Shown: in pieces, positions 34,776 through 43,485 of the stretch
How the letters are laid out: each line of letters starts with the position of its first letter
Numbering within the stretch: the stretch's first letter is position 1
Assembly (NCBI GenBank): GCA_044221315.1
Contig: JBGAPK010000001.1
Location: forward strand, 1-64,000
Source: JAFEBO01 sp044221315
Lineage (GTDB): Bacteria > Planctomycetota > Phycisphaerae > Phycisphaerales > UBA1924
Direction: 5' to 3'
DNA: 64,000 nucleotides
Notes under the pieces: generated by a model
What the model saw: only the letters and a program-made list of their open reading frames with translations
The model's database searches: none
What the model was told of the DNA's origin: nothing
Program-made: the position numbers and the translations under genes

Positions 34776-35342
34776 CTATTTCTTTCGGGTCAGTTCAAAG
34801 CCAAACGTCTTGTTCACCGGTTCCCCTTTCTCGTCGAGCCGGTGGTCCTCGACCCGGACATGATCCGCATCCAGGCGAGTGAAGACCGAGCGAACCTTGA
34901 CCTTTGTCCCGTCCTTGCGGGTCTGCTCCGAGATCAGCGTCAGAACGCCGCCGGCGTCGTCCAGCGTGCCGGTCTCATTGAACTGGTAGTACGAATCTAC
35001 GTTAAGCCATACGGTGCGGTAGTGCTCCTTCTCCGCATCGTACGTGAAGTACCCGACAAACCGGTTGTTCTCGCTCTTGCCCCCGTCGACCTCGGCGTCG
35101 AACTCGAGGCGCAAGAACGCACCGCCGAAGTCCGATGCGATTGTCCAGCCCCCCACCTGTGAAATCTCGCCCGCCGGACTCCCGAGCATTCCTTTGCCGT
35201 CCCATTCGCCTTTGAGCCACGACAAGCGATTCATCTCGGAATCAACGGACTTCCTTTGCTCTCCCGGCGCTTCCCCTCCTCCGGCGCCGAGGACCAGAAT
35301 CGTTGTACAAGCAATCAATCCAACCAATGCCATTCGCTTCAT
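34776..35342 (-). CDS. Secreted DUF1579-like protein
   Basis: The protein has 188 aa. A signal peptide (MKRMALVGLIACTTILVLGAGG) precedes a DUF1579-like beta-rich domain: LSWLKGEWDGKG, IASDFGGAFLRLEFD, GYFTYDAEKEHYRTVWLN and VRSVFTRLDADHVRVEDHRL. The family's function is unknown. Members look like lipocalin-type barrels in the envelope. ATG at 35342 is chosen because it starts the signal peptide. The reading frame stays open upstream but is not convincing. The gene converges on fabG. Confidence 0.75.
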   Translation of the reverse strand: MKRMALVGLIACTTILVLGAGGGEAPGEQRKSVDSEMNRLSWLKGEWDGKGMLGSPAGEISQVGGWTIASDFGGAFLRLEFDAEVDGGKSENNRFVGYFTYDAEKEHYRTVWLNVDSYYQFNETGTLDDAGGVLTLISEQTRKDGTKVKVRSVFTRLDADHVRVEDHRLDEKGEPVNKTFGFELTRKK

Positions 35343-35464
35343 CGTGCCGCTCCATTTCCCCAACGAACAGCGTCGCCACACCGACAGCGGAACCTGAACC
35401 AGATTACCAACGAGGCCTTTTATCGCCATCCACCCCGGGAGTTTCACACGCCTCGCCCGCAATC

Positions 35465-35974
35465 CTACGAATACCGCACAAATCCAAGATGCAGCTCGGC
35501 GTGCCGCAGATTCAACTGCGCCCATTCCTCGTGCGTCATCTCGCCAAAAATCGGACTTGCGCGGGCCGGCTTCTCCCGCCTGAGGCGTTCGAACGAATTC
35601 ACGACACGCGACCGTCCATCCTCCGTCGAAATCGCCTCGGTCGCGTACGTTCCCCCAGGAACCCGCGGGATCTTCACTCCCCTCGGCATCGGACCCTTGA
35701 TGAATTTGTGCTTCTGGAACTTCAGGATGAACCGGATGATCCACGGCGGCTTCATCTCCGACGGATAGCCGTCGAAGGCGTAGTCGATCCACGAAGACAG
35801 GTGCCCGAATATCTGACCGGCGGTCCAATTGCCGCAGCGCTTCAGGCGTCCGTCCCGGTCCGCCATGGCAACCCGTTCAATTTCGGCCACTGCATCATCG
35901 ATCGAGTCGAAGCGTATTTCTCGCCAGCCATTGGTGCCGGAGGGCACCTGAGCAGTATCAATGGAATTCGCCAT
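35465..35974 (-). CDS. DUF1569-like protein (DinB-related fold)
   Basis: The protein has 169 aa. The segment LKRCGNWTAGQIFGHLSSWIDYAFDG and, near the end, EMTHEEWAQLNLRHAELHLGFV follow the DUF1569 pattern, in which His residues (GHL, RHAELH) could bind a metal as in DinB four-helix bundles. The protein is cytosolic, with no signal peptide. ATG at 35974 begins the conserved part, and ATG at 35986 is an alternative. The function is unknown. Confidence 0.75.
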   Translation of the reverse strand: MANSIDTAQVPSGTNGWREIRFDSIDDAVAEIERVAMADRDGRLKRCGNWTAGQIFGHLSSWIDYAFDGYPSEMKPPWIIRFILKFQKHKFIKGPMPRGVKIPRVPGGTYATEAISTEDGRSRVVNSFERLRREKPARASPIFGEMTHEEWAQLNLRHAELHLGFVRYS

Positions 35975-36175
35975 GGCATCCAGCATACCAGCGTGGGCCA
36001 GCCCGGACGGACTTTGTTCGGAATTCAAAATTCTCGGATTCAGGTCGGGGATTGGCTTGCCTTCGAACCCCGATTCGGGCATAATGCGGAGACGGAAGGA
36101 ATAGGAGCCTTCCGAGGCACGATTCGGATTCCGCCCCGATGACCGCCGCTTGGTTTGGAGAGAGGGAGACATTTC

Positions 36176-36811
36176 ATGCACTGCAGATTCTTCGTTGCCG
36201 CGATCGCGGCAGGTTTTGCGTTGTCCGCGCACGGAGCGATTCTGTCCGTCGGCGGTCAGGTCACGCAGATTGCGCAGCCGCTGGACGCGCGTTTTAATGT
36301 GATCACCAATCCGGCGACTGCGTATTGCTGGAACGAGATCCAGAACTTCGCCCTCGATCGCGTCGTTGCGATCGACGCGTTCGCCCCCGGAACGTACAAC
36401 CAGGCAGGCGATCTGGTGACAGCGAGCCTCGGCGTCGGCACTGTGGTCCGGAGCCATTACATCCACTTTGATATCGCCCCGCAGTCGAGCGCGTCGATTC
36501 AGGGTCGTGTGCGATTCGACTCGCAGATCATCGGCGTGATCGTGGTGAACGAGAGCGGCGCCCGCCACCTCGACGATTCCGACTTCCTCGGCGCCCCCAC
36601 GCTCTTCACTCACGGCAACGACAACCGTGGGCTTGAATTCGCCACGGATGCCTTCCGGATCACGATCCTCGGCGACACGATCGAATTTGATCTCAGCATC
36701 ACCCAGCCCGGCGATTTCATCCGCGTTCTGACCGCGGGCGATGTCCCGGCGCCCGGGGCGCTCGCTGTCGGCGGGCTCGCCCTGATCGGCGTCGCGCGCC
36801 GGCGCCGATAA
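36176..36811 (+). CDS. Secreted protein with PEP-CTERM-like sorting tail
   Basis: The protein has 211 aa. A signal peptide (about 1-20, ending SAHGA) leads into a beta-rich domain, and the C-terminus has VPAPGALAVGGLALIGVARRRR: a short Pro motif, a hydrophobic helix and a basic end, the layout of exosortase-type sorting signals. It shares the blocks ARHLDDSDFLGAPTLFTHG and QPGDFIRVLTAGDVPAPG with the next gene, so the two are tandem paralogues. The domain function is unknown. The ATG at 36176 has a good purine-rich box (GAGAGGGAG). A strong terminator follows at 36837. Confidence 0.8.
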   Translation: MHCRFFVAAIAAGFALSAHGAILSVGGQVTQIAQPLDARFNVITNPATAYCWNEIQNFALDRVVAIDAFAPGTYNQAGDLVTASLGVGTVVRSHYIHFDIAPQSSASIQGRVRFDSQIIGVIVVNESGARHLDDSDFLGAPTLFTHGNDNRGLEFATDAFRITILGDTIEFDLSITQPGDFIRVLTAGDVPAPGALAVGGLALIGVARRRR

Positions 36812-36836
36812 CGACGGGCCTTCACTTTGTCAAAGG

Positions 36837-36871
36837 CGCGGCGGTCGTGCGGGCCGCCGCGTTTCTTTTTT
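36837..36871 (+). terminator. Rho-independent terminator after the first PEP-CTERM gene
   Basis: CGCGGCGG (36837-36844) pairs with CCGCCGCG (36854-36861), with a 9-base loop, followed by TTTCTTTTTTG. It separates the two tandem paralogues, so each probably has its own transcript. Confidence 0.75.
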
Positions 36872-36976
36872 GTCTTCCAGAAGCCATGCGAATTCGACTT
36901 GCGGCGGAACCTGTCCCGTGCGACACTCTGTTCAGACGCGTTCGCCATGCCGCGCACGCGTGATGAGGAGAGAAAC

Positions 36977-37612
36977 ATGCAGAAGTTCGTTGTGCCCGCG
37001 GCCGCCGCCGCGACGCTTGTGGCGATCTCCCACGGCGCGATCATCGGAGTTGCAGGACAGGCCCTGCAGATCTCGCAGCCGTCCGACGCCCAACTCGACG
37101 TGCTAACCAATACGACCACCGCGTTCTGCTGGAATGAACTCCAGGATGTTGCGCTCAGCCAGGACGTCTGGGTGAACGCCCATTCACCGGGCGGATACGC
37201 GACGTCCGGCTCACTGGTCCACACGCAGATCCTGCAGGGAACGCGGGTTCGCAGCCACTTCATCCACTTCGACGCGCCACCCGGCGGCAGCGGTTCGATT
37301 CAGGGATTCGTCAAGTTCGACCGCCCCATTATCGGGGTGATCGTCCTGAATCTCCCGGGCTTTCGCCATCTCGACGATTCGGACTTTCTGGGCGCCCCCA
37401 CGCTCTTCACGCACGGCGCCGACGCCCGCGGCATGGAGATGGGAACAGACTCGTTCACAATCCTGGGCTCCGGCGACACGATCCAGTTTTCGATGGGCAT
37501 TTCCCAGCCGGGAGACTTCATCCGCGTCCTCACCGAGGGTGATGTTCCGGCCCCGGGGACGATGACGATTGCCGCGATGGCGGCGCTGTGCTCAGCACGC
37601 CGCCGCCGCTGA
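36977..37612 (+). CDS. Secreted protein with PEP-CTERM-like sorting tail (paralogue)
   Basis: The protein has 211 aa, the same length as the preceding paralogue. The signal peptide is FVVPAAAAATLVAISHGA. The mature domain repeats the paralogue's blocks (FCWNELQDVALS, RVRSHFIHFDAP, FRHLDDSDFLGAPTLFTHG, QPGDFIRVLT), and the tail is VPAPGTMTIAAMAALCSARRRR. ATG at 36977 follows GAGGAGAG. Function is unknown. The acidic DDSD stretch could bind calcium (inference). It converges on the peptidase gene. Confidence 0.78.
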   Translation: MQKFVVPAAAAATLVAISHGAIIGVAGQALQISQPSDAQLDVLTNTTTAFCWNELQDVALSQDVWVNAHSPGGYATSGSLVHTQILQGTRVRSHFIHFDAPPGGSGSIQGFVKFDRPIIGVIVLNLPGFRHLDDSDFLGAPTLFTHGADARGMEMGTDSFTILGSGDTIQFSMGISQPGDFIRVLTEGDVPAPGTMTIAAMAALCSARRRR

Positions 37613-37677
37613 GCAAGCAGTCGTTTCCAAGCCCTCGCTTCGCGTCTCGGGGTGGGTGCGCCACTCCGGCTCGGGCA

Positions 37678-40020
37678 TCAGCGCGGCGTCGGGTGTCCCA
37701 GCGTTCGCTCGAAGAATCCCGCGATCCGCTCGTTCAGCCTCAGCACCATTTCGGGCTTGGTCACCATGTGCGTCTGCCCCGCGAGCGGCACAAACTCAAA
37801 TGCCTTGCCTTCCCGAAAGAGCCGATCGGTCAGCTTCAGCGAATGCACAAAGTAGACGTTGTCGTCCGCCGTCCCCTGAATCACCAGCAGCGGCACGCGC
37901 AGATCCTTGCAATACGTCAGCACATCCGACGCGTCGTACCCGGCCTTGTTCGCGTCGGGCAAGCCCAAGTACCGCTCGGTGTAGTGAGTGTCGTAGTCGC
38001 GCCAGTCGGTCACCGGAGCTCCCGCGACGCCTGCCTTGAAGACATCCGGCCGTCGCATCGCCGCCATCGACGAGAAGTACCCGCCGAACGACCAGCCGAA
38101 AACCCCAATCCGTTCGCGGTCCATCTCCGGGTACTTCTTGCAGAGCGCCTCGATGGCCTCGCACTGGTCCGCCAGCGGCACATCAATGAAGTTTCCCACG
38201 CCGCCCTTCTTCAGCACGCGCGACCAGTCGCGTCCGCGTCGTGGCGTTCCCCGGCCGTCGATGCTGACCACGATGAATCCCTGATCAGCGAACCATTGAT
38301 TCTGGAGGTACGCCCTCGCGTTCGCGTTCACTTGGTTCGCCCCCGGCCCGCCGTACACGAAATCAAGCACCGGGTACCTCTTCTTCGGGTCAAAATCACG
38401 CGGACGGTTGATGACGGCCGCGTACTCACGCCCGCCCGCCGCGATGCGCACCCATTCGGGCTTGGCGGTGATCGAGGGCTCCGCCGCGATCGATCGGATC
38501 GTGCCGACTTGCTTTCCCTCCTCGAGACCGGGCTTGCCCTTGAAAACCTCGATCACGCCCGTCCCGTCGCGGTTCCGTCCGTGCAGTACCCACGTGGACA
38601 TCGCCTCGTTGGTCGTGATTCCCATCTGGCCGCCCGGCGATACCCCGCTCCCGCGCTGGGGCGAATCGGAGACGCACATCGCCTCTCCGTTCTTCAGGTC
38701 CACGCGGAGCACCTGCGCCTGGGCGCTGTCGGTGACGGGCACAGCACTGACAAGCAGTACGTCCGCCCGGTCGCAAACCTCGATCAGTCCTTCGATCTCC
38801 CATCCCTTGGGAACGATCTTCCTAACGATCCGCCCCTCCGTGTCACGCAACTGAATCTCCCAGCCGTCCGTTTCACCCTGCTCGCTCAGCCAGGCAAACC
38901 GCGTTCCGTCTGAAAGCCATGCCGGAATATCGTGCTCGAGCCCGATCCAGGCCGGGTCCTTCTCGTCGATCAGGACCTTGGTGGCGCCGCTTGCCGGATC
39001 GACCTCGAGCAGGACCTGTTCGGTCTGGCCCCGGTTCTGAACCAGGATTGTCATATTGCCGCGTTTGGGCCAATCTACGCGTGCCAGGTATGGATACTTC
39101 GCACGATCCCACCGCACCTCGGTGGAGCTCGCACTTGGGTCCGCGCCTGCCAGTTCGGGAGAGATCCACAGCGTCACCTCCGCGTTCGCCTTACCCGCAC
39201 GCGGGTAGCGCCAGGGCTGTGGCTGCTTCGCGGGATCCGACGGGTCGGGGATGTAGAACACCTCCAACTGGCCGTCATCGGTTCTCTGGTAGGCCAACCG
39301 CGTCGAATCGGGCGACCACCAGAACCCGTGCATCCGCTTCATCTCTTCTTGCGCGACAAATTCCGCTTCGCCGTAACTCACCGTTCCCTTCGCCTCCGGG
39401 CTCACACGCCGCGGCTCGCCCGTCTGCAGCGAGTTCATCCAGAGTGCGCCTTCTCGCACGAACGCGACGTGCGTCCCGCTCGGAGAAAGCCGCGGATCGA
39501 TGACCGCGCCCCCGGTGTTGATCTCCTGGACCTGAGGCTTCCCGCCCTTCTCGATACTCAACATGGGGACTTTGAACAGGCGGCCGCTCAGCGGGATCAG
39601 CAGCGTCTTGCCGTCCTTCGAGAGCTCGAATCCCGCGATCCCGCGGCTGCTCATCCGCATCCGCTCCCGGCGCGCCAGCTCTTCCGCAGAGAGCTTCTCA
39701 TCGCCCTTGCCGAGCAAATCCGAAGCGCTCAGGACTTTCCTTTCCTTGCCGGTGGTCGCGTCGAAGAGCCAGAGTTCCTGCGCAAAGTTCGTCGGCCCTT
39801 CGCTCCGAAGGAACAGCACATCATTCCCGTCGGGCGTGACCCTGAACGCCCCCGGTTCGCCCAGCCGGAAACGATTGGTCCTGGCGAACTGCTCCAGAAA
39901 TTCCGGGTTCTTGACGCCCTGCGCCGGCGAGCCCGCTCCGCCCCCCGCCACCTGCTGTGCCGTTGCCATCGTTGCAGTCACCATCAACCCCGCGAGGAAG
40001 CCGGCATGAATTGTGCGCAT
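37678..40020 (-). CDS. Secreted prolyl-dipeptidyl peptidase (S9, DPP-IV-like)
   Basis: The protein has 780 aa. A signal peptide (about 1-22, ATMATA) is followed by a beta-propeller region (about 50-520, with repeats such as ELWLFDATTGKERKV and PRLSPSGTHVAFVREGALW), then an alpha/beta-hydrolase domain. The catalytic triad can be placed as S644 in FGWSFGGYFSS, D719 in GTADDNVYF and H751 in AGQTHMVTK, with spacing close to that of human DPP-IV (630-708-740). It probably cleaves X-Pro or X-Ala dipeptides from peptide N-termini in the periplasm. It is transcribed alone. Confidence 0.93.
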   Translation of the reverse strand: MRTIHAGFLAGLMVTATMATAQQVAGGGAGSPAQGVKNPEFLEQFARTNRFRLGEPGAFRVTPDGNDVLFLRSEGPTNFAQELWLFDATTGKERKVLSASDLLGKGDEKLSAEELARRERMRMSSRGIAGFELSKDGKTLLIPLSGRLFKVPMLSIEKGGKPQVQEINTGGAVIDPRLSPSGTHVAFVREGALWMNSLQTGEPRRVSPEAKGTVSYGEAEFVAQEEMKRMHGFWWSPDSTRLAYQRTDDGQLEVFYIPDPSDPAKQPQPWRYPRAGKANAEVTLWISPELAGADPSASSTEVRWDRAKYPYLARVDWPKRGNMTILVQNRGQTEQVLLEVDPASGATKVLIDEKDPAWIGLEHDIPAWLSDGTRFAWLSEQGETDGWEIQLRDTEGRIVRKIVPKGWEIEGLIEVCDRADVLLVSAVPVTDSAQAQVLRVDLKNGEAMCVSDSPQRGSGVSPGGQMGITTNEAMSTWVLHGRNRDGTGVIEVFKGKPGLEEGKQVGTIRSIAAEPSITAKPEWVRIAAGGREYAAVINRPRDFDPKKRYPVLDFVYGGPGANQVNANARAYLQNQWFADQGFIVVSIDGRGTPRRGRDWSRVLKKGGVGNFIDVPLADQCEAIEALCKKYPEMDRERIGVFGWSFGGYFSSMAAMRRPDVFKAGVAGAPVTDWRDYDTHYTERYLGLPDANKAGYDASDVLTYCKDLRVPLLVIQGTADDNVYFVHSLKLTDRLFREGKAFEFVPLAGQTHMVTKPEMVLRLNERIAGFFERTLGHPTPR

Positions 40021-40074
40021 ACCGAAGAATACCGACCAAACCGATCCCGGTGTCTCGGGTAAGCGGACTCGGCA

Positions 40075-41283
40075 CTAATAGTGGTCCGTCATCCACGGCG
40101 TGCCGCCGGCGAACGCTGCTCCAAGAACGTCCAAGCCGGCTTCGTCCCCGTCGCACATTGCAAGCCCCTTCGCCTGGCGGGGCGAATAGAGGCCGCTGTA
40201 CATCGCGGCCAAGGCACGCACATCACAGGAAATGTTGCCCGCCTTGACACGGCCGGCCCGACCGTCCTTCGACTTACTGACTCTCGCTCTCCCGGCATCA
40301 AATTCGACGCGCCAGGTTCCCCTGTTTGAAGCGATCACGTCGTCGCGAATTTCAACGGCTACGTTCCCCCGCACCGCCTTGGAGTATCCCCGGGCTTCCA
40401 GAGCCTTTTTCACGTCCACCACGCGGAGCATCCAGTAGTCCTTGAGCTTCACCTCGTACCGCTGCTGGGGCAGCAGCGTAAGCAGCGGATGGAGCGGCCC
40501 GCCGCCGAGTTGCACGACGTCACCCATCGGTTCATAGTCGGCGAGGAACGCGAGCAGCTGGCGCGCCCCGTCCGCGTTCAAAAACGCCAGGTCCGAGAGA
40601 TGAATGTCGTGCCTTCCGGTGGTGTCAACTCGCTGCTGGGTGAGATACAGATATCCCTCGAGCACGCCCTTCTCGCTGAGCACGCCGTAGCCCTGAAACT
40701 TGGCGTCGCGCATCTCGCGGATTCGTTTCCAGATGTACTCGCCTCGGTCGAGCATGCCGTTGTAGTTTCTCGCGAATATCCGGTAGCACGCGGCGACGCG
40801 CTCGTGGTCGGAATCCTGAAGCGCCACCACGCGCCGCACTCCGCGCTTGACCTGAAGACGCGCGATCGGTATCCGCGTGATGAAGCGGTGTCCCGCCTGC
40901 TCGAACCCGGACTGCCGGTAGAGTGCCTGCGTCGAGGCGTAGAGCCCGCCGATCGCCACGCCATCCTCGTGCATCTCCCGCACGCACGCCTCCATCATTT
41001 GGCGCGCGTGCCCCTTGCCCCTCATCTCGGGCGCAGTCGCCACCCCCGCGATCCCGACCAGCGGCACGCTGCGCCCGCCGAAATACTGCCCCATCCGGAT
41101 CCGGCGCAGGCACGCGGGAATCGCCCTCCCCTCGCGGAGCACGCGGATGTTCTCCAGGCCGTTCTCCGTGACCCACTTCGTGCTTCCCTCGAGCGTCCCG
41201 GCGAACGCCAGCGAAATCAGCCTCGCCACAGCGGGAATGTCCTGGTTCTTTGGGGGGCCGAAACTGATCATCTGGTCCATCAT
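40075..41283 (-). CDS. Eis-like GNAT acetyltransferase
   Basis: The protein has 402 aa. The N-terminal GNAT domain has the acetyl-CoA motif GIAGVATAPEMRGKGHARQMM (about residues 76-96), followed by a second GNAT-like middle part and a sterol-carrier-like C-terminal domain ending in TDHY, the layout of the Eis family. Some Eis enzymes acetylate amines including aminoglycosides, but the natural substrate here is unknown. The free C-terminus, used as a base in Eis enzymes, agrees with the family. Several Met codons stand at the start (41283, 41280, 41271). 41280 fits the GGGAG box best. It lies 11 bases after the GNAT gene at 41295. Confidence 0.82.
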   Translation of the reverse strand: MMDQMISFGPPKNQDIPAVARLISLAFAGTLEGSTKWVTENGLENIRVLREGRAIPACLRRIRMGQYFGGRSVPLVGIAGVATAPEMRGKGHARQMMEACVREMHEDGVAIGGLYASTQALYRQSGFEQAGHRFITRIPIARLQVKRGVRRVVALQDSDHERVAACYRIFARNYNGMLDRGEYIWKRIREMRDAKFQGYGVLSEKGVLEGYLYLTQQRVDTTGRHDIHLSDLAFLNADGARQLLAFLADYEPMGDVVQLGGGPLHPLLTLLPQQRYEVKLKDYWMLRVVDVKKALEARGYSKAVRGNVAVEIRDDVIASNRGTWRVEFDAGRARVSKSKDGRAGRVKAGNISCDVRALAAMYSGLYSPRQAKGLAMCDGDEAGLDVLGAAFAGGTPWMTDHY

Positions 41284-41294
41284 TACTCCCGGAG

Positions 41295-41810
41295 TTAGCC
41301 CTGCTTGTACGACTCCCGGTCCACGATCTCCATATACCGCGACGGATCGGGCATCGCTGCAAACCCGAATTGCGAATACAGCCCGTGCGCGTCGCGGGTC
41401 ATCAGGCAGAGCCTTCGCAACCCACGCAGTTCCGGGTGCTCCACGATGGCCCGCATCAGCCGCTTGCTCAGGCCCCGGCCCCGATACTCCTCCAGTATGA
41501 ACACATCGGCGATGTAGCCGTACGACGCCTTGTCGGTAATGACTCGGGCGAATCCGATCTGCTTCAGAAGCCCCCTCCCCGAGCGAGGGGGTTGTCGGTG
41601 GGTGAATTCTGGTTCATTCTTTGCGTCCCGCGCCTGCACCCGCTCGTACACCCCAAAGCACATCGAATTCTCGATTCCCCGCTCCACCCGCACCCGCGCA
41701 ATCCCCGGCGACCAATAGCATGAACGCAGGAATTCGTGGATCGTGTCCACGTCCAGCAGCAACTTATCCGTCGAGATCAGGTAGTCAATGTGCGCCGCTG
41801 CGCTCCCCAT
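41295..41810 (-). CDS. GNAT acetyltransferase with an in-frame insertion
   Basis: The protein has 171 aa. HEFLRSCYWSPGIARVRVE at the start and QIGFARVITDKASYGYIADVFILEEYRGRGLSKRLMRAIVEHPEL form a typical single-domain GNAT with the acetyl-CoA loop RGRGLS. Between VYERVQ and KQIGFARV there is a segment of about 25 residues, rich in Arg, Pro and charged residues, where family members normally have only a short turn. It coincides with a G/C-rich palindrome at 41571-41591. The start codon overlaps, on the opposite strand, the start codon of the gene at 41809. The substrate is unknown. Confidence 0.78.
   Translation of the reverse strand: MGSAAAHIDYLISTDKLLLDVDTIHEFLRSCYWSPGIARVRVERGIENSMCFGVYERVQARDAKNEPEFTHRQPPRSGRGLLKQIGFARVITDKASYGYIADVFILEEYRGRGLSKRLMRAIVEHPELRGLRRLCLMTRDAHGLYSQFGFAAMPDPSRYMEIVDRESYKQG
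41571..41591. repeat. GC-rich palindrome inside a GNAT gene
   Basis: CCCCCTC (41571-41577) and GAGGGGG (41585-41591) are perfect inverted repeats around a 7-base centre. The palindrome lies in the extra, in-frame segment of the acetyltransferase gene and may mark a small inserted repeat element. Confidence 0.5.
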
Positions 41811-42408
41811 GTCCGAGAGTATCACACAATCCTCGCCAGTACCTCCCCGACGCCGACGGTGGAAGCGCTGGCACCTGGGCCTCATCCTCGTGCTCCTCGC
41901 GATCTCGGCGGTCTGGCTCTCGTCCGCCTTTTTCTCCCTGACACTGCGCCACGACAAGGCCGGCTCGGTTGTCCTCCGGGGCGGCGCCTTCGAAGTCTGG
42001 ACACTCACCGAGCAGGCCGAGCGGAGCCAATCACGCGAGCAGTACGAGCGGGAACCTCCGTGGACCATCCGCTGGGCGTGGCCGTTTGATCGTGGCCACT
42101 TCGTGGATACGTCGATGCCCGAGTTTCGCAACGGAGAGTCGGTGGGCTGGCACCCGCCACGCAGCCCGGAATTGCTTCTCCGCCCCTATCTGACGCGCAG
42201 CACGTCGTCCTGGTTCATGCGGGCCCCGCTCTGGCTCGCGGTCCTGCCTCTGACGCTCCTGGTCGTCGGACTCCGCATCCGCGACGTGCGCTCGCCCTAC
42301 GTCCCGACGTGCGAACGCTGCGGCTACTGCCTTTCCGGGATCACGGAAAACCCGGATTCGCGAATCGTCTGCCCCGAGTGCGGCAAAGAGCAGGCCCAAA
42401 GCGCCTGA
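41809..42408 (+). CDS. Membrane protein with C-terminal zinc-ribbon motif
   Basis: The protein has 199 aa. Residues about 17-40 (HLGLILVLLAISAVWLSSAFFSL) and about 145-165 (APLWLAVLPLTLLVVGLRI) are two membrane helices. Between them lies a soluble domain of about 100 residues rich in Trp and Arg. The C-terminus has the zinc-ribbon-like CERCGYCLSGITENPDSRIVCPECG. No function is known. The start ATG at 41809 shares bases with the start codon of the divergent GNAT gene. A longer start at 41788 would overlap that gene further. Confidence 0.65.
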   Translation: MSESITQSSPVPPRRRRWKRWHLGLILVLLAISAVWLSSAFFSLTLRHDKAGSVVLRGGAFEVWTLTEQAERSQSREQYEREPPWTIRWAWPFDRGHFVDTSMPEFRNGESVGWHPPRSPELLLRPYLTRSTSSWFMRAPLWLAVLPLTLLVVGLRIRDVRSPYVPTCERCGYCLSGITENPDSRIVCPECGKEQAQSA

Positions 42409-42509
42409 AGCGGAGGCAAGGCTCCGCCCCAGGCGTCCATGGTTCGACAAGGGCTCGCTTCGAAGCGCTCTCGCACCGCGGCCCCAACGGCGAGCACCAG
42501 TGCGCATCA

Positions 42510-43373
42510 TCACTTGATGAAGACTGTCTCCAGGTACTCGCCCTCGATCGCGACGGGCCCGGACGTTTCTCCTGACTTTCGGTTTCGATCAAACTTCAGC
42601 GCGAGCGCCGCCAGATCCTTCGCGAGCGATTCCTGCTGGCATGAGCTCAGCGATGCAAACGTCTTCAGCGTCGGCCCGTAGTACGTCCGGAAGAACTCGA
42701 CGTTTTCCTCGGCACTGCGATAGCGGAAGACGCATGTCCGCTTCCGGCTCGTCATCGAACTCGCCCCCCACTCCTCGCCAACGCCCATCAGGCCACGCAG
42801 GTAATTCTCGTCGCCCCACATGACCGGGGGCGTCAGGCCGGGCGTCGGCGCGATGTACCCACCGACGAGCCGAAACATCTCCCCGATGTATCCCGTCGGC
42901 GTCCAGCTCGCCAAGGCGATCCGGCCCCCGGGCCGGCAGACGCGCAGGAGTTCCCGAGCGGTCTTCTTGTGGTCGGGCGCGAACATCGACCCGTAGACCG
43001 AAAGCACGGCGTCGAACGAGCTGTCGGCGAAGGGCAGCCTTTCTGCATCGCCCTCGACAAATCGCACATCCAGGTGCTCGGCCTCCGCCCGGATCCGTCC
43101 TCTCTCCAGCAACGCCGGCACGTAGTCGGCCCCGATCACCTTGCAATTCCGCCTCGCGGCCGCGATCGCGGCGTTTCCGCTCCCTGTCGCGACGTCCAGG
43201 ACCCTCCAGCCCGCCTGCAGGTCCGCGGCCTCGCACAGCTGTTCGGCGACGAAAGCGATGCGTGACGCAACCACCGAGAAGTCCCCGCTCGCCCAGGTCG
43301 CCTGCTGGCGGGCCTTCACTGCCGCCAGATCGATTCCCGTCCCGTTCCGCGCCGTCAATGTTGCCGCCGTCAT
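42510..43373 (-). CDS. Class I SAM-dependent methyltransferase (UbiE-like)
   Basis: The protein has 287 aa. The SAM-binding motif I is VLDVATGSGNAAIAAAR (about residues 57-73), motif II/III region GDAERLPFADSSFDAVLS and motif post-III RELLRVCRPGGRIALASW. Its type resembles UbiE/COQ5 methyltransferases acting on small molecules, and the substrate is unknown. ATG at 43373 has a strong GGAGAAG box. The divergent TetR gene at 43486 and the two operators between them suggest that this gene is repressed by that TetR protein and induced by a small molecule. Confidence 0.85.
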   Translation of the reverse strand: MTAATLTARNGTGIDLAAVKARQQATWASGDFSVVASRIAFVAEQLCEAADLQAGWRVLDVATGSGNAAIAAARRNCKVIGADYVPALLERGRIRAEAEHLDVRFVEGDAERLPFADSSFDAVLSVYGSMFAPDHKKTARELLRVCRPGGRIALASWTPTGYIGEMFRLVGGYIAPTPGLTPPVMWGDENYLRGLMGVGEEWGASSMTSRKRTCVFRYRSAEENVEFFRTYYGPTLKTFASLSSCQQESLAKDLAALALKFDRNRKSGETSGPVAIEGEYLETVFIK

Positions 43374-43430
43374 GTTGCTTCTCCAATGAGTGCCCTGATC
43401 ACGGAGAAGGCCCATCGCCTTCCCTTAAAT

Positions 43431-43448
43431 AGAACGATCGTTCGTTCT
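43431..43448. promoter_or_regulatory. TetR operator site 1 (AGAACGA-N4-TCGTTCT)
   Basis: A perfect 7-4-7 inverted repeat, part of the longer AATAGAACGA-N4-TCGTTCTATT palindrome (43428-43451), lies between the methyltransferase and tetR genes. It shares the pattern AGNACGA-N4-TCGTNCT with a second site 26 bases away (centre to centre). Confidence 0.75.
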
Positions 43449-43450
43449 AT

Positions 43451-43479
43451 TTGAACAGTACGAACGGTCGTGCTATCAT
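43451..43479 (+). promoter_or_regulatory. tetR promoter, probably giving a leaderless mRNA
   Basis: TTGAAC (43451-43456) and TATCAT (43474-43479) are spaced by 17 bases. The tetR ATG starts at 43486, about where transcription should begin, and there is no room for a ribosome-binding site. Operator site 2 fills the spacer, as expected for autorepression. Confidence 0.6.
43457..43474. promoter_or_regulatory. TetR operator site 2 (AGTACGA-N4-TCGTGCT)
   Basis: A near-perfect 7-4-7 inverted repeat (6 of 7 pairs) has the same spacing and core as site 1. It covers the spacer between the -35 and -10 boxes of the tetR promoter. Confidence 0.7.
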
Positions 43480-43485
43480 GTCAAG

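Noticed and set aside
42410..42432. Hairpin GCGGAG/CTCCGC after the 41809 gene as a terminator
   Set aside because: There is no T-rich tail on either strand, so it was not called.
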